Part shown: positions 53,631 to 62,988 of the stretch, piece by piece
Layout: every line of letters starts with the position of its first letter
How positions within the stretch are numbered: position 1 is the stretch's first letter
Origin: Clostridium fessum
Lineage (GTDB): Bacteria > Bacillota > Clostridia > Lachnospirales > Lachnospiraceae
Reading direction: 5' to 3'
DNA: 64,000 nt
Assembly: GCF_003024715.1 (NCBI RefSeq)
Contig: NZ_PYLO01000001.1
Coordinates: 992,001 to 1,056,000, forward strand
The notes under the pieces: generated by a model
Told to the model about the DNA's origin: nothing
Databases searched by the model: none
The model's input: the letters and a program-made list of their open reading frames with translations, nothing else
Translations under genes and position numbers: made by a program

Positions 53631-55640
53631 CTATTCTTCTACATTCTTCTTGAGAACTCCTAAGAGTACCGTCGAGATCGCCATGCCAACCACCAGTGCC
53701 AGCAGGTAGAACAGCGGATTTCCCATGACTGGGAATACGAAGATTCCGCCATGCGGCGCCATCAGCGTACAGTTAAATAACATGCTCATCGCTCCCGCAA
53801 CACCCGAACCGACGATGCAGGCTGGAAGCACGTGTACCGGATCGGACGCTGCAAATGGAATCGCGCCCTCCGTGATGAATGCCAGACCCATGATGAAGTT
53901 GGTCGGTCCTGCCTCGCGCTCTTCCTTTGTAAATTTCTTCTTAAACAGCATTGTTGCCAGCGCAATCGCACACGGCGGTGTCATACCGCCAATCATAACA
54001 GCTGCCATCACATCGTAGTTGCCGGAGGCGATTGCCGCCGTACCAAATACATATGCCGCCTTGTTGAATGGACCGCCCATGTCGATCGCCATCATCGCCG
54101 CCAGCACAAAACCAAGAATCAACTTACTCGAACCACCCATGCTGCTCAGACCATTGTTTAACGCCATATTGATCGCGCCCATGACCGGCTCTACGACGAA
54201 GCTCATAACCAGTCCGATGAGCAGGACGCCCACAACCGGGTAAATCAGGACCGGAGCAATCTTTTCCAGTGCCTCTGGAAGATTCTCGCACGCTTTCCGA
54301 AGTGCCAGAATCAGATATCCGGCAATAAAACCTGCCGCCAGGGCGCCAAGGAAACCTGATTTTCCCTGAGAAGCAATCATGCCGCCGACAAAACCGACTG
54401 CCAGCGCCGGGCGGTCTCCGATCGCCATCGCGATGAAACCAGCCAGAATCGGGAGCATAAAGCCAAATGCCACACCGCCGACATTTTTAAACCATGCCGC
54501 CAGCGGGGTAATCGTACCAAAGTTTACACGCTGGTCGAGCGGAAGTGCATTCATATCCACACTAAAACCATCAATCAGAAACGCAATCGCAATCAGGATG
54601 CCGCCGCCGACTACAAATGGAAGCATGTGGGAGACACCATTCATCAGCTGCGTGTAAATCTGGTGTCCGACACTGCCCGATTTGCCGCCAGAGGCTGCCT
54701 TTGCCGGGCTGCTGCTTCCAGATGATGCTGCGTGGTAAACCGGTACCTCCCCGGACGCCGCGCGCTCCAAAAGCTCCGGTGCCTTGCTGATACCGTCCGA
54801 AACCTGACATTCGATCACTCGTTTTCCGTCAAACCGATCCATCGGCACCTGTGCGTCCGCTGCCACGATGATGCAGTCCGCCGCCTCGATCTCCTGTGCC
54901 GTCAGCACATTTTTTGCTCCGGCTGAACCGCGCGTCTCAACTTTGATCTTCCAGCCCTTCGCGCGTGCCGCTTTTTCCAGGCCTTCGGCTGCCATGTAGG
55001 TGTGCGCGATACCGGTCGGACAGGAAGTAACCGCTAAGATCTTCGGTCCGGCTGTCTGTTCCGTCTCTGCACCCGCTTTTTGCGCCTGAATCTCCTGACC
55101 ACCTGCTTGTGCGGCATTCTCTCCATTTGTATCTGCCGCTTCTTCGACGGAATCAGCCGCCAGTCTCTCATCGATGCCTGCCTGTTCTGCATCTGCCTTA
55201 TCAATAATGGAAAGAAAGTCTTCCACCGAAGAGGCATTTCGCAGGGAATCTGAGAAATTCTCGTCCATCATGAGAACGGAAAGCTTGCTCAACACATCCA
55301 GATGTACGTTATCTTTTGTATTTGGCGCTGCAATCAGAAACAGCAGAGTGACCGGTTCGCCGTCCAGGGAGTCGAAATCCACGCCATTTTTGATGACCAT
55401 CGCCGCCAGCCCCGGCTTTTTGACCGCATCACATTTTCCATGAGGAATTGCAATCCCCTCGCCGATACCGGTCGTGCTCTCTTCTTCTCTTGCATAAACC
55501 TGCTTGCGGAATGCTTCGACATCCGACAGCTTTCCGCTCGCCGCCATCAGCTCTACCGCCTTGTCCAGTGTCTCCGATTTGCTGGTGGGTGCCGCATCCA
55601 GCGATATACTTCTCGGATCCAGTAAATCAGTAATCTTCAT
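53631..55640 (-). CDS. fruA: Fructose PTS transporter IIABC
   Basis: 669 residues in the order IIA-IIB-IIC. IIA (1-150): GIAIPHGK with phosphorylated His67. A Gln/Ala-rich linker (about 150-198). IIB: AVTSCPTGIAHTYMAAE with Cys207. IIC (from about 325): nine or ten membrane helices with GGGILIAIAFLIDG and AAMMAIDMGGPFNKAAY. It imports fructose as fructose 1-phosphate, the substrate of FruK encoded just upstream. Confidence 0.96.
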   Translation of the reverse strand: MKITDLLDPRSISLDAAPTSKSETLDKAVELMAASGKLSDVEAFRKQVYAREEESTTGIGEGIAIPHGKCDAVKKPGLAAMVIKNGVDFDSLDGEPVTLLFLIAAPNTKDNVHLDVLSKLSVLMMDENFSDSLRNASSVEDFLSIIDKADAEQAGIDERLAADSVEEAADTNGENAAQAGGQEIQAQKAGAETEQTAGPKILAVTSCPTGIAHTYMAAEGLEKAARAKGWKIKVETRGSAGAKNVLTAQEIEAADCIIVAADAQVPMDRFDGKRVIECQVSDGISKAPELLERAASGEVPVYHAASSGSSSPAKAASGGKSGSVGHQIYTQLMNGVSHMLPFVVGGGILIAIAFLIDGFSVDMNALPLDQRVNFGTITPLAAWFKNVGGVAFGFMLPILAGFIAMAIGDRPALAVGFVGGMIASQGKSGFLGALAAGFIAGYLILALRKACENLPEALEKIAPVLIYPVVGVLLIGLVMSFVVEPVMGAINMALNNGLSSMGGSSKLILGFVLAAMMAIDMGGPFNKAAYVFGTAAIASGNYDVMAAVMIGGMTPPCAIALATMLFKKKFTKEEREAGPTNFIMGLAFITEGAIPFAASDPVHVLPACIVGSGVAGAMSMLFNCTLMAPHGGIFVFPVMGNPLFYLLALVVGMAISTVLLGVLKKNVEE

Positions 55641-55733
55641 ATCTGTTGCCTCCCTATTTATGCCCGAATGTCAGGTATGCATTGCATATCCGGCAGTACA
55701 TTCTGCCAGCTTCAAAAATGTCTGCATACAACC

Positions 55734-56654
55734 TCATCCGATTTTTGTGATTTTACAGGTCTCATACACTTTCTTTATCTCATCCTTCGTCGCCAGCTGC
55801 TCCGAAAAGGCGCTCGCGCTTCCAGCTGCCAGTCCCATGCGGAAGGCGTGTTCATAATCTCCGCTCTCCCCGTATCCGGCCAGGAAACCGGCTACCATCG
55901 AATCTCCGGCTCCGACACCATTTTTCAAGGTTCCCTTCGGTGCTTCCGCCGCATAGACGCTTCCATCCTCCGCCAGAAGAACCGCGCCCTTGCCTGCCAT
56001 CGAAACCAGCACGTTGACCGCACCTTTTTCCTGCAGCTTCTTCGCATACGGAACAACTTCCTCCCGCTCCGAGAGCTTCACGCCGAAAATGTCTCCCAGT
56101 TCATGATTGTTCGGTTTGATTAAAAATGGATGGTGTCCCAGCACATTGAGCAGCAGATCCTTGGTCGCGTCCACAACAATCCGGACGTCCCTGCCATCCA
56201 GGCGCTCCATAATCTTCTGATAAATATCATCCGGCATCGACGCTGGAATACTTCCAGCCAGCACCAACGTATCATCCGCCCCCAGCCGGTCAAGCTGGGT
56301 CATCAGCGCATCCACCGCTTCCCGCGGAATCCTCGGTCCCCGACCGTTGATCTCAGTCCCGTCGATGGATTTCAGCTTCAGGTTGATGCGGGAGACTCCC
56401 TCATCCAGGGAAATAAACTCGGCTTTCACGCCCAGCTGCTCCACTTCCTTCCGAACCTCCTCGCCGACAAACCCGGCAGTAAAGCCAAACGCCGTATTGG
56501 CAATTCCAAGGTTTTGAAGGACCGTCGAAACATTGATTCCCTTTCCGCCCGGAAGCAAAAGCTCCGAATCTGTCCGGTTGGTCAGTCCGAGCTTAAAATC
56601 GCTCACTGACACAATATAATCTAACGATGGATTAAAGGTTACCGTATAAATCAT
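55734..56654 (-). CDS. fruK: 1-Phosphofructokinase
   Basis: 306 residues, PfkB family. MIYTVTFNPSLDYIVSV, LLPGGKGINVSTVLQNLG, VLAGSIPASMPDD, LIKPNNHELGDIFG and the C-terminal GVGAGDSMVAGFLAGYG with the catalytic Asp. It phosphorylates fructose 1-phosphate to fructose 1,6-bisphosphate. It is the first gene of the operon, behind promoter 56695-56723. Confidence 0.96.
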   Translation of the reverse strand: MIYTVTFNPSLDYIVSVSDFKLGLTNRTDSELLLPGGKGINVSTVLQNLGIANTAFGFTAGFVGEEVRKEVEQLGVKAEFISLDEGVSRINLKLKSIDGTEINGRGPRIPREAVDALMTQLDRLGADDTLVLAGSIPASMPDDIYQKIMERLDGRDVRIVVDATKDLLLNVLGHHPFLIKPNNHELGDIFGVKLSEREEVVPYAKKLQEKGAVNVLVSMAGKGAVLLAEDGSVYAAEAPKGTLKNGVGAGDSMVAGFLAGYGESGDYEHAFRMGLAAGSASAFSEQLATKDEIKKVYETCKITKIG

Positions 56655-56676
56655 AAGCCTTCATTCCTTTCTTATC

Positions 56677-56810
56677 TTGATTGATTCTGACTGTATTATA
56701 AAATCATTTTCATTCAAAATCAATCAAACTTATTCACAAACATGCTGCCTCTTTTTGGGTTATATTGCACAATTTTGATTTTTTATGATTGTTTTTGATT
56801 GATTGTTTCG
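56677..56810. promoter_or_regulatory. fruK promoter with three TTGATTGATT operators
   Basis: On the minus strand TTGATT (56723-56718), 17 nt, TATAAT (56700-56695) form the promoter. TTGATTGATT occurs on the + strand at 56678-56687 and about 56795-56804, and on the minus strand over the -35 (56726-56715). These are candidate FruR sites. The rest of 56655-57012 holds no gene that I support. Confidence 0.65.
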
Positions 56811-57012
56811 TGTGAATTCCGGCGAAACGATTGCTGTCACTGATGGAATAGTGTTTCCAAAAACATCATTTTTACTCAGCTTCATCTCCTCTTCTAATCG
56901 TAAAATCCGCCTTTGTTGACAAGGATTTCCCCATTTGCTATAGTAAATGAAGAATTTTGTAATATCTTTGTAATATTTCCAAGATGTTTTTATATCAGAA
57001 AGGATATACGAT

Positions 57013-58308
57013 ATGAACGATTCCCCTTTGAAACCTGCTTCTTCCAGGCGCAAAAAAATGGATAAAACAATGATGGCGATCTATTTCCTGATCCTTTTTA
57101 TTGTGGCCGGGGCGGCTCTGCTGGTATTTCTATGCCTCTCTAAACCTTCTGATAAGAAGAACAAAGCAGGCTCTGATCCTTCCATCGCTTCTTCCAGCAC
57201 CTTAAAAAACAGTCATCAGACCGGCACCGATGCTAAAAGTACAGCGAAAGCCAAAATCAAAGAAGAAAAGCCGGTCGATCCGTATGAAAATCTCGCGGTC
57301 GCCAATGTGGATGATGCGCTGAACCTGAGAGAAAAACCAGATACAGATGCCAAGGTACTCGGCACCTGCTTCCGCGGAGGCGGCGGTACCATTTTAAAAC
57401 GCAAAAATGGCTGGACAAAAATCCGCTCCGGTAGGCTGGAGGGATGGCTCAAGGACGATTATCTTGTATTTGGCGATGATATCAAGCCGCTCGCCAAAGA
57501 GCTCGGTCTCTATATCGCTACCGTCAGCACACAGACACTCCATGTACGTGAGGAAGCCAGCACGGATTCTGCCATCGTCGGTCTGGCTGCCGCGGAAGAC
57601 TACTATCCTGTACTGAGTCAGGAAACTGGATGGGTCAAAATCCAGCTTTCCGTTGACACCTCCGGTTACGTTTCTTCTGATTATGTCACAATCAGCGTCA
57701 AGCCAGGACGCGCAATCAGCATTGAGGCTGAGATGGCAGCGCTGGAGGCGGCACGGCAGGCTGCTGAAGAAGCTGAGCAGGCATCCAGAGCCGCCGAGGA
57801 GGCCCAGATTGCAGCCGCAAAATCGCAGGCAGAAGCAAACGCGGCTAAAGGTTCCTCCCAGACTTCGGGAAAATCTGGAAATTCTGGAAGCTCTTCGAAA
57901 AAGAGCACGGCTGCACCAGCCGCTAAATCATCCTACGTGATCTCCGCCTCCGAGAGCGACGTTTATCTGCTCTCCGCCTGCCTCACGATGGAAGCCAACG
58001 GCGGATCCTATGAAAGCTATCTGGCAGTCGGAAGTCTGATCGTCAACCGCGTCAAATCTGGCAAATGGGGCAAATCCATCTCCAGCGTCATCTACGCGGA
58101 CGGACAGTTCCCAGGCGCGACCTCCGGCCTGCTTGACAAATATCTCGATAGAGGACCGTCCTCTACTGCCACCAAGGCGGCAAAGGCAGCGCTCGCCGGG
58201 GAGAATCAGATAGGCGACTACCTTTATTTTACCTCGACCAAATCAGCAAACTACGACAGCTACTCCAGCTATCAGGTGGTTGGTGGGAATTGTTTCTATA
58301 AAAAATAA
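57013..58308 (+). CDS. SleB-like cell wall hydrolase with two SH3 domains
   Basis: 431 residues. One membrane anchor near residues 20-44, a Lys/Ser-rich stretch, two bacterial SH3 domains (about 92-150 with ALNLREKPDTDAKVLG, and 165-230 with TLHVREEASTDSAIVG), an Ala/Glu-rich coiled part (235-290), then the hydrolase_2 domain (320-431: SACLTMEANGGSYESYLAVGSLIVNRVKSG..., QFPGATSG). SleB-type enzymes cut peptidoglycan, in spores during germination or in growing cells. AAAGGA lies 8 nt before the ATG. Confidence 0.9.
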   Translation: MNDSPLKPASSRRKKMDKTMMAIYFLILFIVAGAALLVFLCLSKPSDKKNKAGSDPSIASSSTLKNSHQTGTDAKSTAKAKIKEEKPVDPYENLAVANVDDALNLREKPDTDAKVLGTCFRGGGGTILKRKNGWTKIRSGRLEGWLKDDYLVFGDDIKPLAKELGLYIATVSTQTLHVREEASTDSAIVGLAAAEDYYPVLSQETGWVKIQLSVDTSGYVSSDYVTISVKPGRAISIEAEMAALEAARQAAEEAEQASRAAEEAQIAAAKSQAEANAAKGSSQTSGKSGNSGSSSKKSTAAPAAKSSYVISASESDVYLLSACLTMEANGGSYESYLAVGSLIVNRVKSGKWGKSISSVIYADGQFPGATSGLLDKYLDRGPSSTATKAAKAALAGENQIGDYLYFTSTKSANYDSYSSYQVVGGNCFYKK

Positions 58309-58371
58309 AAGGCTAAAAAAGGCGGATTTAAACGCATTACATTAAACCTCATATACATTCCCATCGCCTTA

Positions 58372-58390
58372 TGATATGATAATCATATCA
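58372..58390. promoter_or_regulatory. 19-bp palindrome upstream of the lipoprotein gene
   Basis: TGATATGA-TAA-TCATATCA is perfectly symmetric and lies 137 bp before the lipoprotein start. It overlaps a possible -10 (TATGAT). It looks like an operator, but no cognate regulator is evident. Confidence 0.45.
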
Positions 58391-58526
58391 GCCAAACATA
58401 CAGGCAGAGGACACCTACTGTCCATACCTTATTGATAGGTACTCTCGGAGTCTTTCCTGCAAATCATCTCACAACATTAAGCACAGAAAGCTTCCGGGAG
58501 TCCATTGATTGCAAATGGAGGAAATT

Positions 58527-59081
58527 ATGAGAAAATCAATTTATACCTTGATGGTTTCCACTCTCATCGCAGCCGCCAGCATGACCGCCTGCTCCAGCCA
58601 GCCGTCTGAAACAACTGCCGCTGAATCCACACAGGAAAACGATACATCAGCAGAAAGCAGCGATGCCAGCGAAACAACTACTGCCGGAGAAAAAGAAACC
58701 GCCCAGACAACGGATGCAGATTATGCAGAAGACGAGACTCTGAGCGAAAAAGAAATCACAGAACTTTACCGTGGTTTTGCCAGATCCCTTCAAAGCATCA
58801 TCGCCAATAAAAATATGAACGATTTAGCCGAGCTGCTTGTCTATCCGTCCTACATCGGCATCGATGACGGGATTGTCGTAAATAACAGAACTGAATTTAT
58901 GGCTCTTGACGCAGACAAGGTATTTACCGACGCGCTGATTGAGGCAGTCAAGACAGCCGATGTTTCTTCCACCGAACTGACCAAGGCAGGTTTCATCGTA
59001 GGCGATCCATCCGGTAAACCGGCAGTTACCTTTGGTCTGGACAAAGAGGGATCTATCGGTATCACAGGTATTAACTACTAA
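58527..59081 (+). CDS. Lipoprotein of unknown function
   Basis: 184 residues. Signal peptide with lipobox SMTAC (Cys22), then a Thr/Ser/Glu-rich linker of about 55 residues. The folded part has ELYRGFARSLQSIIANKNMNDLAELLVYPSYIGIDDGIVVNNR and later ASGFIV-like turns (AGFIVGDPSGKPAVTFG). I recognise no catalytic motif. GGAGG lies 6 nt before ATG 58527. A strong terminator follows. Confidence 0.8.
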   Translation: MRKSIYTLMVSTLIAAASMTACSSQPSETTAAESTQENDTSAESSDASETTTAGEKETAQTTDADYAEDETLSEKEITELYRGFARSLQSIIANKNMNDLAELLVYPSYIGIDDGIVVNNRTEFMALDADKVFTDALIEAVKTADVSSTELTKAGFIVGDPSGKPAVTFGLDKEGSIGITGINY

Positions 59082-59099
59082 TCAGATATAAAATAGTGA

Positions 59100-59176
59100 A
59101 AAAGAGCGCCGCAACACTCACAAACCGGCTTTCCATTTCTGGTAAAACCGCTCCATGAGTGCCGCAGCGCTCTTTT
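59100..59176. terminator. Terminator between the lipoprotein and hsp20 genes
   Basis: AAAGAGCGC..GCAACACTCA pairs with TGAGTGCCGC..GCGCTCTTTT over about 35 nt. It lies between the convergent ends and may act on both strands. Confidence 0.8.
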
Positions 59177-59231
59177 CTACGTTACAGCCAGACAACTGCA
59201 TCCATCAATCCGGCTGACTGCTTCTTCTACA

Positions 59232-59696
59232 TTATCCTTCAATCGCAATATATTTTTTCTGCTCGACTTCCGGTTTTGCTTCTTTCTTCGGAACAAAAAT
59301 CTTCAAAATACCATGCTTAAATTCCGCCTTGATATCTTCCTCTGTTATATCATCACCGACATAGAAGCTTCTCGCACAGGAACCTGCGTAACGCTCTCTG
59401 CGGATGTAACGACCGGACTTTTTCTCCTTCTCGTCCTCATCCAGTCCCTTCGCAGCCTGAATCGTCAGATTACCATCTTCCAGGGAAATCGAAATCTCTT
59501 CTTTCTTAAATCCCGGCAGATCCATCTCCAGCTCATAGCCGTCTTCCATTTCCTTGATATCGGTCTTCATCAGGTTCTGTCCATGGCGTCCATACAGCTT
59601 TTTCTCTATCTTCTGTCCGGCGTTATCATCATAAAACGGAAAATCATTAAAGAAATCATCAAACAAATTTTCTCCAAAAATACTCGGCATTAACAT
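59232..59696 (-). CDS. hsp20: Small heat-shock protein Hsp20 (alpha-crystallin)
   Basis: 154 residues. The alpha-crystallin domain spans about 42-140: DGYELEMDLPGFKKEEISISLEDGNLTIQA, SFYVGDDITEEDIKAEFKHGILKIFVPK. The C-terminal tail has the IXI-like KKYIAIEG. It holds unfolded proteins in a refoldable state. The upstream CIRCE element shows HrcA control. Confidence 0.95.
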   Translation of the reverse strand: MLMPSIFGENLFDDFFNDFPFYDDNAGQKIEKKLYGRHGQNLMKTDIKEMEDGYELEMDLPGFKKEEISISLEDGNLTIQAAKGLDEDEKEKKSGRYIRRERYAGSCARSFYVGDDITEEDIKAEFKHGILKIFVPKKEAKPEVEQKKYIAIEG

Positions 59697-59807
59697 AAGT
59701 CATCTCTCCTTTTCTAACTTCATTTCATTATGTTTATTTACCAACATTTTCGGAACCGGGACGGTCTGGGAACTTTTCTTTTCTTCCTCTTCCTTCGTTC
59801 TGGCTAT

Positions 59808-59836
59808 GTTATAGCACTTCTTATTAGCACTGTCAA
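59808..59836 (-). promoter_or_regulatory. Promoter of hsp20
   Basis: On the minus strand TTGACA (59836-59831), 17 nt, TATAAC (59813-59808). CIRCE (59824-59850) overlaps the -35, so HrcA would block RNA polymerase. Confidence 0.8.
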
Positions 59837-59850
59837 GAGGCGAGTGCTAA
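59824..59850. promoter_or_regulatory. CIRCE element (HrcA operator)
   Basis: TTAGCACTG-N9-GAGTGCTAA differs from the consensus TTAGCACTC-N9-GAGTGCTAA at one base. HrcA repressors bind it; here it controls hsp20. Confidence 0.9.
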
Positions 59851-59890
59851 TTTTTTTGTGAAGAATTTGTGAACGCTACGAGCCATGCAC

Positions 59891-59950
59891 ATTTCCATGA
59901 AAGAGCCATCTTTCAAGCTTGCTTGATAAAGATGGCTCTTTCATGGAAAT
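59891..59950. other. 23-bp perfect hairpin in a gene-free gap
   Basis: ATTTCCATGAAAGAGCCATCTTT (in two parts, 59891-59913) pairs perfectly with 59928-59950 over a 14-nt loop CAAGCTTGCTTGAT. No T-run follows on either strand. The rest of the gap 59851-60141 shows nothing I recognise. It may be a small structured RNA or the scar of an element. Confidence 0.55.
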
Positions 59951-60141
59951 GTATAGGGCGACAGCTCTACAGCGAGGGAAGTCTTTCCCGAGCTGTGCAT
60001 GGCGTATGCCACTACTTCACAGGGATTTTTCACTTACTTTCGCACTCAATTTTCTTGGTTTGACCACATTTTTACAACAAATTCTTGGAAAAATATATTC
60101 GTCTGATTTTCTTACCACATTTTACGACAACAACTTATGGT

Positions 60142-61047
60142 TTATACCACAGCAGGTACGGTTTCTGGCAGGTTCATTTTAGACATCTCATTCTCCACAT
60201 GAGACTTATCTGAAATATGATTATAGACATTCATTGTGATCTGTGCATCTGAATGGCCCATCACATACTGCATAACTTTGGGATTGACATTGTTCTCACC
60301 CAATCTGGTACATCCCGTATGACGAAGGGTATGCGATGAAATAGGAGGCATCAACTCCGGCTCTCGCTTCTCTTCTTCTGCCAATTTGCTTTCTTTTTTA
60401 TTATAGGCATTAACAATATTTTTCAGAAAGCTGTTCACTCCCGCTGGCATAATCGGACGTCCATGCTTTGTATTAAAGATGAATCCACTGCGTCCACCTA
60501 TCTCAACATTACTCTGTAAACCAAACATTAGGTTCAGTTCTCTCTGCTTACGGAACGCATCATATACCATCTGTGTCATAGGAATATTTCTGATTCCTGC
60601 ATCCGTTTTAGTTTCTGAATCATGGAAACAATATCCGTCATCACCTTCATAATACACAAGCTGTCCACCTACATGGATCTCCCGGTTCTTCATGTCCACA
60701 TCTGACCAGGTTAAGCCGATGGTTTCACTCACTCTCAGGCAAGCCCCAAACATAACCTGCATCATTGGAAGATGAGGCTTATACACATTACTCTGTTCAA
60801 CAAACTTCAAAAGTTTTTCCTGCTGTTCCAGTGTCAATGCTTCTTTCTCCTTTGCCGGAGCCCCATAATCTCCAAGTGTTCCTGTTACTGGATTCTTGCG
60901 GATAATCCCATCTTCCACTGCCAGTTCAAAACTGGGATTCAATAAGCCATAAAGACCTTTGATCGTACTGTGTGCCAGTCCTTCATCTGGCAATGCAGAA
61001 AAGAACGTCCTTACGTGAGATGTCTTAAAATCCACAACACGTAGCAA
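60142..61047 (-). pseudogene. Tyrosine integrase, N-terminally truncated
   Basis: 301 codons remain. FFSALPDEGLAHSTIKGLYGLLNPSFELAVEDGIIRKNP is the core-binding domain of Tn916-type integrases; the catalytic domain is complete with FGACLRVSETIGL (Arg), SSHTLRHTGCTRL (HxxR), MGHSDAQITMNVYNH (His, Tyr). The first 80-100 residues (arm-binding domain) are missing: the frame begins at a TTG next to AATTTAAGTTT, which recurs 138 bp away. It is probably left from an integrated element. Confidence 0.75.
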
Positions 61048-61085
61048 AACTTAAATTCACTGCATTTTTCCTCTTTGGCAAAAGG

Positions 61086-61131
61086 AAAAGCACTGTAAAA
61101 CCCATAATCCAACGGTTTTCAGTGCTTTTTT
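61086..61131. terminator. Terminator after the ABC exporter pair
   Basis: AAAAGCACTGTAAAA (61086-61100) pairs with TTTTCAGTGCTTTT (61116-61129); T-runs follow on both strands. Confidence 0.8.
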
Positions 61132-61247
61132 CATATTACATTATTGAATATCCCTCATTCTGCCTATATAAGTGAAACTTAGCGAAACTTAAATTAAATC
61201 TCTTTCAGACAATTCAATTTGGATATTCACCGACTGTGGATTATTTC

Positions 61248-62987
61248 TCAGTGCACCAGTTTCCAACTTACCGCCTGCTGCCTTGCATCCACAAATCTCT
61301 TATAAATACCTTCCTGTTTCATTAATTGCTCATGTGTTCCCTGCTGTGCAATTCTTCCTTTTTCAACAACCACAATCTGGTCTGCATGTCTGACTGTTTT
61401 TAATCTGTGGGCAATCATAATAATCGTTTTTTCCTTTGTAAGTGCATCTACTGCATCCATCAGCTCCTTTTCATTCTCCGGATCAACATTTGCCGTTGCT
61501 TCATCCAATATGACGATTGGCGCATCCTTCATAATCGCTCTGGCTATCGAAATACGCTGCTTCTCACCACCGGAAAGTGTGGCTCCTCCTTCTCCGATCA
61601 CTGTGTCATATCCATTCGGAAGTTTGCTGATGAAATCATGACAACATGCTTTCTTCGCCGCTTCCACCACTTCCTCATGACTTGCATCCTGGCGTCCGAA
61701 TTTAATATTATTCTCAATGGTGTCTGCAAACAAATACACCGACTGAAACACAAATGAGAAATTACTCATCAGACTGTTCATGCTGTAGTCTTTTACATTC
61801 ACACCTCCAAGTGTCACTTCCCCGGAATCCACATCCCAGAACCTGGCAATCAGATTGCAAAGTGTTGATTTTCCTCCACCAGATGGTCCAACGATTGCTG
61901 TCGTCGTTTTCTGCGGAATAGAGAGCGATATATCATCAATGATCTTCCGTTTGTCATAAGAAAACGAAACATTAGAAAGTCTGATATCGTAATTTTCCGG
62001 CTGTATTTCTTTACCGTCGATATCCATGGTATCCAGCTCCAATATTGCATTTGCTTTATCTACACATACGCTTACCACATGTAAAAGAGAGGAATAATTT
62101 CCTGCACATTCCAGACTGGCATAAAGCATAAATGCTGAAATTGTCATACCGATCGCATAGACCGCACTCATAGTTCCATTAATATAAAAATATGCACTGC
62201 AAGCCACGATCACAGCACCTGTAATTTTGGTTATCACACTTTGCAGAAAATGATAGGGCACAAACAGCATTTCCATCTTTGTATTGATCTTTTCACATGC
62301 TTCATTTGCATCATTTAATCTTTTCGCCTGTTTCCCAAGCAAGTTATATGATTTAACTTCTGATATTCCCTGCAGATACTCCATGATCTGGTTTACAAGC
62401 TCCATATCGCATACCACTTTTTGCTCTGAATCTTTTTTACCCGCATTCTGCATCACAGAATTGACCCCAAAGAAAATAAGTACTCCTGCTGCAGCTATCA
62501 GTCCAATTCTCCAGTCAAAAATAAACAGCATAAGAATGATCATTGATGTTTCCAGAATTCCCTGCATTGTCAGCATAACCACTCTCGCAGCCACATCGCC
62601 AAGTATTTCCATTGTATTGGTTGTAATGGAAGAAATTTCCCCGATACTATTGGAATTGAAATACCCCATCGGCAGATATCGCAGATGTTCTGCAATCTTG
62701 ATTCTCATAAAAGCACTTGCATTATATCCTCCCTCTGTCTGAAGCACTGTAGAGTATCTCTTGCAGATTACGTCGACTACAATTGCAAGAACCATAATCG
62801 CAACGGAGCCTCCAATATATTTTCCTGTCGGTTTCCCACTCAGCAGACCAATCAGTATGTACATAATAGCCGGAATCTTCATTGCTGAGGCAAGAGCCTC
62901 TATGAGTCCGCTCACTATCGACAGTTTAAATTTATTGCCATTTTCCCTGCCTGAAAAACGAAAGAATTTTGCCAGAATCCCAAACAT
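61248..62987 (-). CDS. ABC exporter half-transporter, subunit 2
   Basis: 579 residues. Six-helix exporter domain (about 20-310), then the ATPase: Walker A VGPSGGGKST, signature LSGGEKQR, Walker B VILDEATANVDPEN, and switch IAHRLKTV. It forms a heterodimer with the preceding subunit; such pairs export drugs, peptides or lipids. The start lies 1 bp after the stop of the upstream gene. The neighbouring integrase remnant suggests they arrived together. Confidence 0.92.
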   Translation of the reverse strand: MFGILAKFFRFSGRENGNKFKLSIVSGLIEALASAMKIPAIMYILIGLLSGKPTGKYIGGSVAIMVLAIVVDVICKRYSTVLQTEGGYNASAFMRIKIAEHLRYLPMGYFNSNSIGEISSITTNTMEILGDVAARVVMLTMQGILETSMIILMLFIFDWRIGLIAAAGVLIFFGVNSVMQNAGKKDSEQKVVCDMELVNQIMEYLQGISEVKSYNLLGKQAKRLNDANEACEKINTKMEMLFVPYHFLQSVITKITGAVIVACSAYFYINGTMSAVYAIGMTISAFMLYASLECAGNYSSLLHVVSVCVDKANAILELDTMDIDGKEIQPENYDIRLSNVSFSYDKRKIIDDISLSIPQKTTTAIVGPSGGGKSTLCNLIARFWDVDSGEVTLGGVNVKDYSMNSLMSNFSFVFQSVYLFADTIENNIKFGRQDASHEEVVEAAKKACCHDFISKLPNGYDTVIGEGGATLSGGEKQRISIARAIMKDAPIVILDEATANVDPENEKELMDAVDALTKEKTIIMIAHRLKTVRHADQIVVVEKGRIAQQGTHEQLMKQEGIYKRFVDARQQAVSWKLVH

Positions 62988-62988
62988 A

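Noticed and set aside
56760-57053. A 97-codon minus-strand frame before the SleB-like gene
   Set aside because: It covers the fruK operator region and overlaps the start of the real gene at 57013, with no ribosome site or family match.
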